Part shown: piece after piece, positions 8,742 through 16,781 of the stretch | Layout: the number at the start of each line of letters is the position of its first letter | How positions within the stretch are numbered: position 1 is the stretch's first letter | DNA from: TMP-86 sp044226865 | Lineage (GTDB): Bacteria; Pseudomonadota; Gammaproteobacteria; Steroidobacterales; Steroidobacteraceae | Length of the DNA: 64,000 bases | NCBI GenBank assembly: GCA_044226865.1 | Contig: JBGAGE010000002.1 | Coordinates: forward strand, 310,001-374,000 | Reading direction: 5' to 3' | Program-made: the position numbers and the translations under genes | Notes under the pieces: model-generated | The model's database searches: none | Seen by the model: the letters and a program-made list of their open reading frames with translations, nothing else | Told to the model about the DNA's origin: nothing

Positions 8742-10603
8742 CCGCGGCAGCGAACTCCCGCCACGAACGCTTCAAGCGCGCGCTGATCCAATCCACGCGC
8801 GCACTGGCGGGCCGCACCGATCTCGACGTGCAGTTCGGCCCGCAGGGACCGCTGCTCAACGGCCACAAGCTGGTGTTGCCGGCGCTCCCCAATCCCCTCA
8901 CTGCCGCCGATGCGGCACGCCTGCGCGGGCACGCGGACCGCCTGGCGCTGCGCCTGGCCTACCACGATGCAGCAGTGCATGCCCGGCTGCGGCCGGAAGG
9001 AGCGCGGGCGCGCGAGCTCTACGATGCGCTGGAGGATGTGCGCTGCCAGGCACTGGGTGCGGCGGTGCTCGCCGGGGTGGACGCCAATCTCACCGCCATG
9101 CTGCTCGACGGGCTCGAGCGCAAGGGGGTACGCCCGGGGCAGCCGGGCAATCCATCCACCAACGAGACCCTCGCGCTGCTCGCGCGCGAGGCATTGACCG
9201 CGCGGCCGCTGCCGCCGCTGGCCGCCGAGCACGTTGCCCGGCAGCGCACCGACCTGGGGCCGCGCACCGCGCGTTCGCTGGCGGCGCTGTCCCAGGCCGT
9301 GCATGACCAGGAGCGATTTGCCGGCATCATTCATGACCTGGTGAAGGACATCGGCCTCGGCTATGAAGTGGGCAGCGCCGCCGAGCGGCGCCGGCCCGAA
9401 CCCTCGCCACCCTCCCCGGACGCCACGCCCGCCCCGCTCGACACCGGCACCGAATTGTCGGTGAAGCCACAGCGCGGCACCCTCGAGGAAGATGCACCGC
9501 CCTTGAGCGAGCGCGACACGCCGCAGCCGCGCTCGGGGAGCGATCAGGACGCGGAGCGCAAGGAGGAGAAGGATCGCAAGGGTGCGCGCATGGCGCGGCT
9601 GATGCCGGTCGACGATTCCGACCACCCCAATCGACACTACAGCGTGTTCACGCGCGCGCACGATGAGATCCTGCCCGCCGAGGAGCTCGCCGATGCGGCG
9701 GAGCTCAGCACGCTGCGCGCCAAGCTCGACGAGCAATCGCAATCGGTGCGCCTGGCCGTGGGACGCCTGGCGCAGCGCCTCGAACGCCTGCTGCGCGCGC
9801 GCCAATTGCGTGGCTGGTCCTTCGATCTCGAAGAAGGCGTGCTCGATGCGGCGCGACTGTCGCGCGTGATCGTCGACCCGCTCGCGGCGCTTCCCTTCAA
9901 GAACGAGGACGAGATCGACTTCAAGGACACCGTCGTCAGCCTGCTGATCGACAATTCCGGCTCGATGCGCGGCCGACCCATCATGGTGGCGGCGCTATGC
10001 GCCGACATCCTGGCGCGCACGCTGGAGCGCTGCCAGGTGAAGGTCGAAGTGCTGGGATTCACCACCCGCGAATGGAAGGGCGGCCGCTCACGCGAGGACT
10101 GGATGAGCGCGGGACATCCGGCCGGCTGCGGCCGCCTGAGTGACTTGCGCTACATCATCTACAAGTCGGCGGACACGCCGTGGCGGCGCGTGCGCCGCAA
10201 CCTCGGGTTGATGCTGCGCGAGGACCTGTTGAAGGAAAACATCGACGGCGAGGCCCTGCTGTGGGCGCACGAACGGCTGCAGCGGCGCAGCGAGCAGCGC
10301 CGCATCCTGATGGTCATCTCCGACGGCGTGCCGCTGGACGAGGCGACCTTGTCCGCCAATCCTGGCGGTTACCTGGAGCAACACCTGCGCAATGTCATCA
10401 AGTGGATCGAGAAGAATTCACGGGTGGAACTCAGTGCCATCGGCATCGGGCACGACGTCACCGATTTCTACTCGCGCGCGGTGGCGATCACGCAGATCGA
10501 GCAGCTCGCCGGCGCGATGATCGAGCAACTGGCCGATCTGTTCGTCGCCCCGCGGCGCGCGGGTACGCAAAAACCCTTGCCGCGCGCGGCCGGCGCGCGT
10601 TAG
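8738..10603 (+). CDS. cobT: CobT-type vWA protein (cobaltochelatase large chaperone subunit family)
   Basis: A 621-residue protein. It starts at TTG (8738) overlapping the cobS stop (TTGA), implying translational coupling. The N-terminal ~210 residues are the CobT helical domain. Then comes a charged linker (~residues 215-300, rich in P, E, R and K) and a C-terminal vWA domain whose metal-ion-dependent adhesion site reads LLIDNSGSMRGRPI (around residue 405), with a later ISDGVP aspartate. In known systems this domain contacts the chelatase core CobN. The length matches P. denitrificans CobT (about 630 aa). See cobS for the missing-partner issue. Confidence 0.88.
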   Translation: MTAAANSRHERFKRALIQSTRALAGRTDLDVQFGPQGPLLNGHKLVLPALPNPLTAADAARLRGHADRLALRLAYHDAAVHARLRPEGARARELYDALEDVRCQALGAAVLAGVDANLTAMLLDGLERKGVRPGQPGNPSTNETLALLAREALTARPLPPLAAEHVARQRTDLGPRTARSLAALSQAVHDQERFAGIIHDLVKDIGLGYEVGSAAERRRPEPSPPSPDATPAPLDTGTELSVKPQRGTLEEDAPPLSERDTPQPRSGSDQDAERKEEKDRKGARMARLMPVDDSDHPNRHYSVFTRAHDEILPAEELADAAELSTLRAKLDEQSQSVRLAVGRLAQRLERLLRARQLRGWSFDLEEGVLDAARLSRVIVDPLAALPFKNEDEIDFKDTVVSLLIDNSGSMRGRPIMVAALCADILARTLERCQVKVEVLGFTTREWKGGRSREDWMSAGHPAGCGRLSDLRYIIYKSADTPWRRVRRNLGLMLREDLLKENIDGEALLWAHERLQRRSEQRRILMVISDGVPLDEATLSANPGGYLEQHLRNVIKWIEKNSRVELSAIGIGHDVTDFYSRAVAITQIEQLAGAMIEQLADLFVAPRRAGTQKPLPRAAGAR

Positions 10604-10724
10604 CACGCCCCTGTCGCCGCAGCGCGGCGCGAAATATTTCCTGCACTTGACATAAGGGTCGTGAAAGCTCGCGTTTTCGCGGCGCACGCGCATAATGTTC
10701 GCATGCCAGGCGCGGTCGACAATC

Positions 10725-12836
10725 ATGAATGATGCCCTGACCGGAAGCAGCCGCCCGCGCGAACCCGCCGTCCCCGTCGACCTGAAGACGCGGCTCGAGC
10801 AACTCGCGCGCGGCGAATGCAGCGCGGATGATTTCGTGCGCGATTCACTCGCCGGCCGCGGCCGTTCCACCGACAGCTGGGAGCTGTTGTCCTTCATCGA
10901 TCAGCGTTATCGCCTGGGACAGCTCCCCGACGAATTGTTCCAGTCGATCAAGTCGCGCATCGCCTGGAGCGAGTTGCAGGACAAGGAATTCGGCACCACG
11001 GTGGAATTGACGCCGGCGCCGCGCAAGACCTCCCCGGCAGCGTCGGCGGCGAACGCCACGCAGAGGACGCCCGCTGCGAACGTCCGCGCAACCGCCACCG
11101 CGCCGGTCCTTGCCTTCACGGCAGCCCGGCAGGCGCCGGTCACGGTCATCGCCACGCCGGCAGCTCCCGCCACACCCGCCATCGCGGCGCAACCGTGCGC
11201 CGCCCTCGCGGTCGAGGACATCCAGCAGATCATCGCACCGGCGCCCGAGGCGCCGGTGCCCGCGCCACTGCAACCGGGACGCGTACTCGGCGAACGCTAC
11301 GAGCTCGAAAGCGTCCTCGGCAGCGGCGGCATGGGCACCGTCTTCAAGGCGGTGGATCGCCGCGGCGTGCTGCCCGCCCATGCCGAGCGTCGTGTCGCGT
11401 TGAAGGTGCTGCGGGAACCGATCGGGCGATCAGCGGCGGCGCAGGTGCAACTGCGGCGCGAGTTCGTGTGTACACAGGCGCTGTCGCATCCGAACATCGT
11501 CAAGGTCCATGAACTCGACAGCGACGCAGGCATCGCCTTCTACACCATGGAACTGTTGTCGGGAGAACCGCTCAGCGCCATCATCGCGCGCGCGCGTCCG
11601 GCGGCGCTGCCCCGTCCCTACGCCTGGGCGGTGATCCGCGCGGTGGGCGGCGCCATCGCACATGCGCATGCGCGCCATGTCATCCATGGCGACCTGAAGC
11701 CGCAGAACGTGATGATCACCGCGGAGAACGAGGTTCGCGTGCTCGACTTCGGCTCCTCGCGCACCGCGCACGACGCCGATGCCGCGGAACGGCTTACGGC
11801 CACACCCCCCTACGCGAGTTGCGATGTGCTCGAGGGCGAGCAACCCGATCCGCGCGACGACCTGTACTCCCTCGCCTGCCTCAGCCATGAATTGCTGGGC
11901 GGCCATCACCCCTTCAACGGCAGGAGTGCGGTGGAAGCGCGCGCGGCCGGCTTGCAGGCGCACAGGCCCGCCGGTCTGCGTCCCGAGCAATGGCGTGCCC
12001 TGCAGACGGGCTTGTCCTGGTCGCGAGCCGAGCGGTCGGTTCCCGTGGTGGAATGGCTCGAGCGGCTGGGCTTGGTGATCGAGCCGCAACGCCTGCCGGA
12101 CCTGAGCGCCGGCACCGTGCCGGACTCGCCTGCGGCACCTTCATTTCCGGCCAGCGATTTTGCCCTGCCCGCGATGGCGGCAGTCGCCGCCCTGTTGATC
12201 GCCTTGGCCGCCGGGCGCGGCGCCCGGCCTGCACGCGTGGAGATCGCACCGGCCGCGGCCGTGCCCATGCGCGCGCTGCCGGCAGCCCCGGAGTCCCGCG
12301 CCTCGTCAGGCAGTTCCACACCGGCCGCGGTTCCTGCAGCAGCTGCCGCCGTCCAGGAAAACCAGAAAGCCGCGCCACCGCCAGCCACCGCGCAAGCCGC
12401 CCGGTCCGCACCGGCGTCTGCGCCTGCTTCCACGGCTTTGGCCCCGGGCCTCAAGCCCACCTCCCCGGCGGCCGGGTCCGGCGAGCCGCGCGAGCGCGCC
12501 GTCGCGGCGCCGGCCCTGACGTTGACGGCGCGCGCGATCCGCCTGCGGCGCGGCGCGAGCTTTGCCGAGATCAGGGTCACACGCAACGGCGATGTCAGGG
12601 ATTTTACGTGGTGGACCGATGATGGCAGCGCCGTGGCGGGCAGCGACTACGTGGCGCAACCACGGGTCACGCGCGCTTTCTCGCGTGGATTGCGCAGCGC
12701 CACCATTTACGTACGCCTGACCGCCAATCCGGAGCGGCGCCGCGCGCGCACGTTCTACGTGCAGGTCGCGCCCACCGCCAAGGGCGTCCGCACCGGCACC
12801 ACCCGCACCACCATCATCGTTCCGGGCTCACGCTGA
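10725..12836 (+). CDS. Membrane Ser/Thr protein kinase with C-terminal Calx-beta-like domain
   Basis: A 703-residue Hanks-type kinase. Residues ~1-75 form a small helical region; a Pro/Ala linker follows, and the kinase domain runs from about 190 to 460. The glycine loop is GSGGMGTVFKA and the lysine is in RVALKVL. The catalytic loop is HGDLKPQN (HGD rather than HRD) and the metal loop is DFGSS. The activation-segment motif is PPYASCDVLEG instead of the usual SPE type. The four key residues (Lys, Glu, catalytic Asp, DFG Asp) are present. A transmembrane segment (LPAMAAVAALLIALAAG, ~480) precedes an Ala/Pro stretch and a terminal beta domain with FAEIRVTRNGDV and SDYVAQP, like Calx-beta. The ATG at 10725 is preferred to 10695. 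Targets are unknown. Confidence 0.8.
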   Translation: MNDALTGSSRPREPAVPVDLKTRLEQLARGECSADDFVRDSLAGRGRSTDSWELLSFIDQRYRLGQLPDELFQSIKSRIAWSELQDKEFGTTVELTPAPRKTSPAASAANATQRTPAANVRATATAPVLAFTAARQAPVTVIATPAAPATPAIAAQPCAALAVEDIQQIIAPAPEAPVPAPLQPGRVLGERYELESVLGSGGMGTVFKAVDRRGVLPAHAERRVALKVLREPIGRSAAAQVQLRREFVCTQALSHPNIVKVHELDSDAGIAFYTMELLSGEPLSAIIARARPAALPRPYAWAVIRAVGGAIAHAHARHVIHGDLKPQNVMITAENEVRVLDFGSSRTAHDADAAERLTATPPYASCDVLEGEQPDPRDDLYSLACLSHELLGGHHPFNGRSAVEARAAGLQAHRPAGLRPEQWRALQTGLSWSRAERSVPVVEWLERLGLVIEPQRLPDLSAGTVPDSPAAPSFPASDFALPAMAAVAALLIALAAGRGARPARVEIAPAAAVPMRALPAAPESRASSGSSTPAAVPAAAAAVQENQKAAPPPATAQAARSAPASAPASTALAPGLKPTSPAAGSGEPRERAVAAPALTLTARAIRLRRGASFAEIRVTRNGDVRDFTWWTDDGSAVAGSDYVAQPRVTRAFSRGLRSATIYVRLTANPERRRARTFYVQVAPTAKGVRTGTTRTTIIVPGSR

Positions 12837-12846
12837 CGAACCTCAA

Positions 12847-13258
12847 ATGCCTTGCACCGCGGCACGGGCGGGGAGCATGATCCGCGGCATCCCGATGCCG
12901 GCACGTTGCGGACCGGGGATCGCCTCATCTCCGTCGCCAGCCCCTCGCTCACGCCGCTGCAGCTCGACGGCATGCCCACGGTGACGACCGGCGATGCCAG
13001 CATCGGCGTCCGCGGACACGCCATCATGTTCGCCTCGGCTCCTTACGCGCACCAGCCGGCCGACCTGCCCGCGCCGGTGACGCTCGCGGTGTTGGATGTG
13101 GCCGGCCGGTCCAGGTGTTGAACGCAGTGAGCCGCGATATCCGTTTGTTGATGGGCAATGGCTACACGGCAGGACATGCCGCGCTTGCCCTGGATCTGCT
13201 GCGCTCCGAACCTGCGTTGCGGCAGTTGTTCGACACGCGCATCGCACGCCAGGCATGA
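12847..13258 (+). pseudogene. Frameshifted remnant of an unrecognised gene
   Basis: This 418-bp gap has no intact gene, but protein-like text appears in two frames. From about 12917 one frame reads DRLISVASPSLTPLQ and continues through GVRGHAIMFASAPYAH to LAVLDVAGR, where it runs into a stop at 13119. Removing about one base near 13105-13110 joins it to another frame, VQVLNAVSRDIRLLMGNGY and on to FDTRIARQA, stopping at 13258. That stop overlaps the ATG of the MFS gene by ATGA, the same coupling seen at intact junctions here, which argues that the frame was once functional. I do not recognise the family. A sequencing error or a true pseudogene are both possible. Confidence 0.4.
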
Positions 13259-14535
13259 ACCCCGGCGCGCTACGCACCGGCGCGCCGGCGGGATCGATGC
13301 CGCGCAGCCTGGTTTGGCTGCTGTCGGCGGCCGTGTTCATCAATTATTTCGACCGCGGCAACCTCGCCACCGCCGCGCCGCTCATGCAGGCGGAGTTGCA
13401 ATTGAGCAATGCGCAGATGGGCGTGCTGTTCGCCGCCTTCTTCTGGTCGTACGCGCCGCTGCAGCCCTTCGCCGGCTGGCTGGCGCAGCGCTTCGATGTC
13501 CGCTTCGTGCTGGCCGGCGGACTCGCTCTGTGGGCAGTGGCGACACTGCTGACCGGATTTGCGGCCGGTTTCACGCACCTGCTCATCCTGAGGGTGCTGC
13601 TCGGAATCGGCGAGAGCGTGTTCTATCCGTGCAATTCGCGCTTGCTCGCACAGCGCGCCGCGCCGCACGAGCGCGGCCGCGCCAACGGCTTCATCGCGGT
13701 GGGACAATCCCTTGGCCCCGCCGTCGGCACCCTGGCGGGCGGCATTGCGCTGGCGGCCATGGGATGGCGCGCGATGTTCATCGTCTTCGGCGCACTTTCA
13801 CTGCTCTGGCTCGTGCCGTGGCGGGTGGCGACGCGCGGCGGCCTCACGGGCGCGCGTGGAACCGCCGCCGCTCCGGTCGGTTACCGGGAGCTGCTGCGCC
13901 AGCGCGCGCTGTGGGGAACCAGTCTGGGTCATTTCTGCGGCAACTATGCCTTCTACTTCCTGCTGTCCTGGCTGCCCTCCTTCCTGGTCCGCGACCAGGG
14001 ATATTCGTTGCGGCAGATGGCATTGCTGGGCGCCGCCGTCTATCTCATGCAGGCACTGAGCGCCCCGCTCACCGGCCTGCTGTGCGACCGGCTGATCGCC
14101 GGCGGCGCGCCGGCCAATCACGTCCTCAAGATCGCGATCAACACCGGCGTGTGCGTGGTCGCGCTGGTGATGGCATTGTGCGCGTTCGCGCATGGCACGC
14201 AGGTCATCGCCCTGCTGTTGATCGCCGGCATTTTCTTCGGTGTGCAGAGCGCGCCGCTGGGCGCCATCACACAGACGCTGGCCGGCCCGCGCGCCGCCGG
14301 GCGCTGGATGGGCATTCAGAATTTCTGCGCCAATCTGTCCGGCATCATCGCGCCCTGGTCGGCCGGCTGGTTGCTGGATGTCACCGGCGGGTATGCCGCG
14401 GCATTCCTGATCGCCGCCGCGGTGACCCTGCTGGGCGTGTGGGCCTTCGGCATCCTGATCCGCCAGGTCGCGCCGCTCCCTTGGTCCGGGGCGGCCGCGC
14501 AGGCGGATCAGCGCGAGGCAGGGATGTCGATGTAG
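13255..14535 (+). CDS. MFS transporter (anion:cation symporter-like)
   Basis: A 426-residue inner-membrane protein with about 12 hydrophobic segments. It begins WLLSAAVFINYFDRGNLATA, the TM1 signature of the ACS branch of the major facilitator family; R-G-N after Y-F-D is typical. The loop between TM2 and TM3 (GWLAQRFDVRFVL) and RVLLGIGESVFYPCNSRLL in TM4 also fit. These carriers take up organic anions such as hexuronates or phthalate-like acids; the substrate cannot be told here. The ATG at 13255 overlaps the stop of a broken upstream gene. The 3' end overlaps the convergent hydrolase gene by 28 bp. Confidence 0.82.
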   Translation: MNPGALRTGAPAGSMPRSLVWLLSAAVFINYFDRGNLATAAPLMQAELQLSNAQMGVLFAAFFWSYAPLQPFAGWLAQRFDVRFVLAGGLALWAVATLLTGFAAGFTHLLILRVLLGIGESVFYPCNSRLLAQRAAPHERGRANGFIAVGQSLGPAVGTLAGGIALAAMGWRAMFIVFGALSLLWLVPWRVATRGGLTGARGTAAAPVGYRELLRQRALWGTSLGHFCGNYAFYFLLSWLPSFLVRDQGYSLRQMALLGAAVYLMQALSAPLTGLLCDRLIAGGAPANHVLKIAINTGVCVVALVMALCAFAHGTQVIALLLIAGIFFGVQSAPLGAITQTLAGPRAAGRWMGIQNFCANLSGIIAPWSAGWLLDVTGGYAAAFLIAAAVTLLGVWAFGILIRQVAPLPWSGAAAQADQREAGMSM

Positions 14536-16781
14536 CTGCCGGAATGCCAACGGATGCGATACGGCTCGTCCGCATCCTCCATGGATTCCTCGCTGACGTC
14601 GTTGCCGGTGCCATAGTTGATTTCCCGGTCCGGCCTCTTGCCCAACCCCAGCAGCATCACCAGCCGGCTCCCCGCCTCGAATTGGCGGCTGGTCAGGCGC
14701 TCGCTGCGAAAGCCGATCCGTTGCCGCACGCCCGCCTGCAGCAGGTGGCGCGTGGAGCGATCCTGCGCGTAGGAGGCACGCAGTTCGAAGGTGGGATTGT
14801 AGAGCTGCACGTAGTCCCCCGACGGGGTCAGCTCGAACAGGCTCACGTTGAGGTCCATGTCCATCTTGTTCACGGTCACCTCCAGCGAGCCCGAGAACAG
14901 CCCGCTGAAACGCGTGGGCGCGCTGAAGGGCTCGCTGACGAACACCAGGCCATTGCGCGCGGCCAGGCTCCTGCTGATGAAATCCGTCGGCGCAACCCAG
15001 GCGGCATCGCTCCGGTCCTTCAGATCCACGCTCTGGCGGATGAAGGCCGCGGGCGGCGGGCGATGCGCGGACAGGCGGTAGCTTTCCGCGGAAAATCGCG
15101 CGGGGTCCAGGTACAGGCGCATGCGCTCGCCCGCCATGGCGCGCACGTCGGCGGCGCCACGCCATTCGTCGGCGCCCATCACCTGATAGTTGACGTGGTC
15201 CTTCAATTGCGCGGGCGCCGGTCCACCCTTGAACACATGATCGAACCAGCGATAGCGCAAATCCTTGAGGTCGATCATCGCGGATGCATCCACCTGGTAA
15301 CCCTGCAGTTCGCGCAGGGCACCGCGCTGCGGGGCGGCGTCGTCATAGGGGCCGATCAGCAGCGTGTGATCGGCCCGCGGGTTGTAGCGGCGATGCTCGT
15401 TGAAATAATACAACGCGGCCGGTTGGCTGCCGGCAAAGTAGCCGCTGATGGTGAGCACCGGCATGTCGACACGCGCGAACTGGTTGCGGTAGGGAATCAT
15501 CGACTGCCAGTACGCGTCGTAGCTGGGATGATTGAGCCAGCGGATGAAGATGGGATTGGGCCTGCCATGCAGCCTGCCGAGGTCGCGGTAGCGCCGGCCA
15601 CTGCGATACCACTGCTGGTCGAGCGAACGCCACAGTCCGTCATCGTAGAAGCTCGAACGTTCCGCCTCGTTGGTGTTGGTGACGTACAGCGACCACCGGT
15701 AGGCGGAGTTCTGCACGATGCCGCCGGACATGGGCGCATCGATCCCGGGCGCGGTCGGCGAGGCGGTGGCGATGGCGCGCAACGCCGCCGGCGGGCGCTT
15801 GGCCGCCGCCCACGCGGTGAAGCCGCTGTAGCGATCGCCGTACATGCCCACGCGGCCATCGCTCCAGGGCTGCTTCACGATCCAGGCGATGACCGCGCGC
15901 GCATCATCGCCATCGGTTTCATAGGGCACGGTCGGCTGTCGGCTGAGGAGCCTGCCGCGCGCATACGCCACCACCCCCGCATAGCCGTGCGCCGCACACT
16001 CGCGTGCGAAATTCCGTGTCGGGTCGATGTTGAACTCGAACAGCGTCGGCAGCGGCTTGCCAGGACTGCGCGGACGCACCACGACGACCGTCACCGCTCC
16101 GCCATCGCGGGTCTTGAGCAGCATGGCCGGCTCGCTGACGTAGCGACGCGCCTCCTCCTCCGCCATGAGCGTGGCCGCCAGTGGTTGCAGGCTGCGATGC
16201 GCATCGAAGGCGAGGTACGTCCAGATCAACTGCACAGCCTGCTCCTGGCTGATGCTGTCGCGATTGCGCTGCTGGTCGAAGGCCGCCTGCAGCGCATCGC
16301 GCGATGCCTCCACCGGCTCCCCTAGCCACGCGGTGACCGCGTAGGCCTGCGGGTCGTCGAGGCCGTTCATGACGGCGGCGTAGGCATCCGAGGCGGCCTT
16401 GGCGAACGGCTGGCGCTGCTCGCCTTCGGTGGCGCGCGCGCGCGCGTACAGGTCGAGCACGCGTTCGGTGGCCGTCGGCTGCGCCGCGGGGCCACGGCGC
16501 CGCTCATTCAGCGTGCGCCGCGTAGCCGTTGCCGCCGTGTAATTGCGCGCCGCCATCTGCAGCCCCGACACATTGGCCAGGAACTGTTGCGGATCGGGAT
16601 GCTGGTACACCGGCAACACGCGCACGGCCAGATCACGCATGATCTCCGCGGTGGATGCATCCGCGGGCGCCGGCGGCGGCCGGAAATCGAAATTGCCGGC
16701 ACGCGCCAGCGGCGCCGCGAACACCGCCAGGAGCAACAGCGCCAGGCCGTGCACACGGACGCGGCCGAGAAGCGCGCTCAT
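14508..16781 (-). CDS. Exported CocE/NonD-family hydrolase with altered nucleophile elbow
   Basis: A 757-residue protein. The ATG at 16781 overlaps the stop of the upstream ABC transporter (ATGA). A signal peptide (LALLLLAVFAAPLARA) is followed by a ~250-residue helical region, an alpha/beta-hydrolase core (RDGGAVTVVVVRPRSPGKPLPTL onward) and a jelly-roll C-terminal domain (GLFSGSLEVTVNKMDMDLNV to HSGSYIDIPA), as in X-Pro dipeptidyl-peptidase S15/cocaine-esterase proteins. The motif that normally reads G-x-S-x-G (GGSYGG) is here GMYGDRYSGF, with Arg at the serine position. It may be inactive, use another serine, or be a binding protein. Co-transcription with the exporter suggests a shared substrate (inference). 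Confidence 0.75.
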   Translation of the reverse strand: MSALLGRVRVHGLALLLLAVFAAPLARAGNFDFRPPPAPADASTAEIMRDLAVRVLPVYQHPDPQQFLANVSGLQMAARNYTAATATRRTLNERRRGPAAQPTATERVLDLYARARATEGEQRQPFAKAASDAYAAVMNGLDDPQAYAVTAWLGEPVEASRDALQAAFDQQRNRDSISQEQAVQLIWTYLAFDAHRSLQPLAATLMAEEEARRYVSEPAMLLKTRDGGAVTVVVVRPRSPGKPLPTLFEFNIDPTRNFARECAAHGYAGVVAYARGRLLSRQPTVPYETDGDDARAVIAWIVKQPWSDGRVGMYGDRYSGFTAWAAAKRPPAALRAIATASPTAPGIDAPMSGGIVQNSAYRWSLYVTNTNEAERSSFYDDGLWRSLDQQWYRSGRRYRDLGRLHGRPNPIFIRWLNHPSYDAYWQSMIPYRNQFARVDMPVLTISGYFAGSQPAALYYFNEHRRYNPRADHTLLIGPYDDAAPQRGALRELQGYQVDASAMIDLKDLRYRWFDHVFKGGPAPAQLKDHVNYQVMGADEWRGAADVRAMAGERMRLYLDPARFSAESYRLSAHRPPPAAFIRQSVDLKDRSDAAWVAPTDFISRSLAARNGLVFVSEPFSAPTRFSGLFSGSLEVTVNKMDMDLNVSLFELTPSGDYVQLYNPTFELRASYAQDRSTRHLLQAGVRQRIGFRSERLTSRQFEAGSRLVMLLGLGKRPDREINYGTGNDVSEESMEDADEPYRIRWHSGSYIDIPASR

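Noticed and set aside
10647..10652. TTGACA box before the kinase gene
   Set aside because: No -10-like hexamer at 16-19 bases; the only TAAT-like sequence is ~40 bases away.
13158..16325. Very long open frame on the plus strand across the MFS and hydrolase genes
   Set aside because: Arg/Ala/His-rich text with no family-like pattern; it is the GC-rich shadow of two real genes in other frames.
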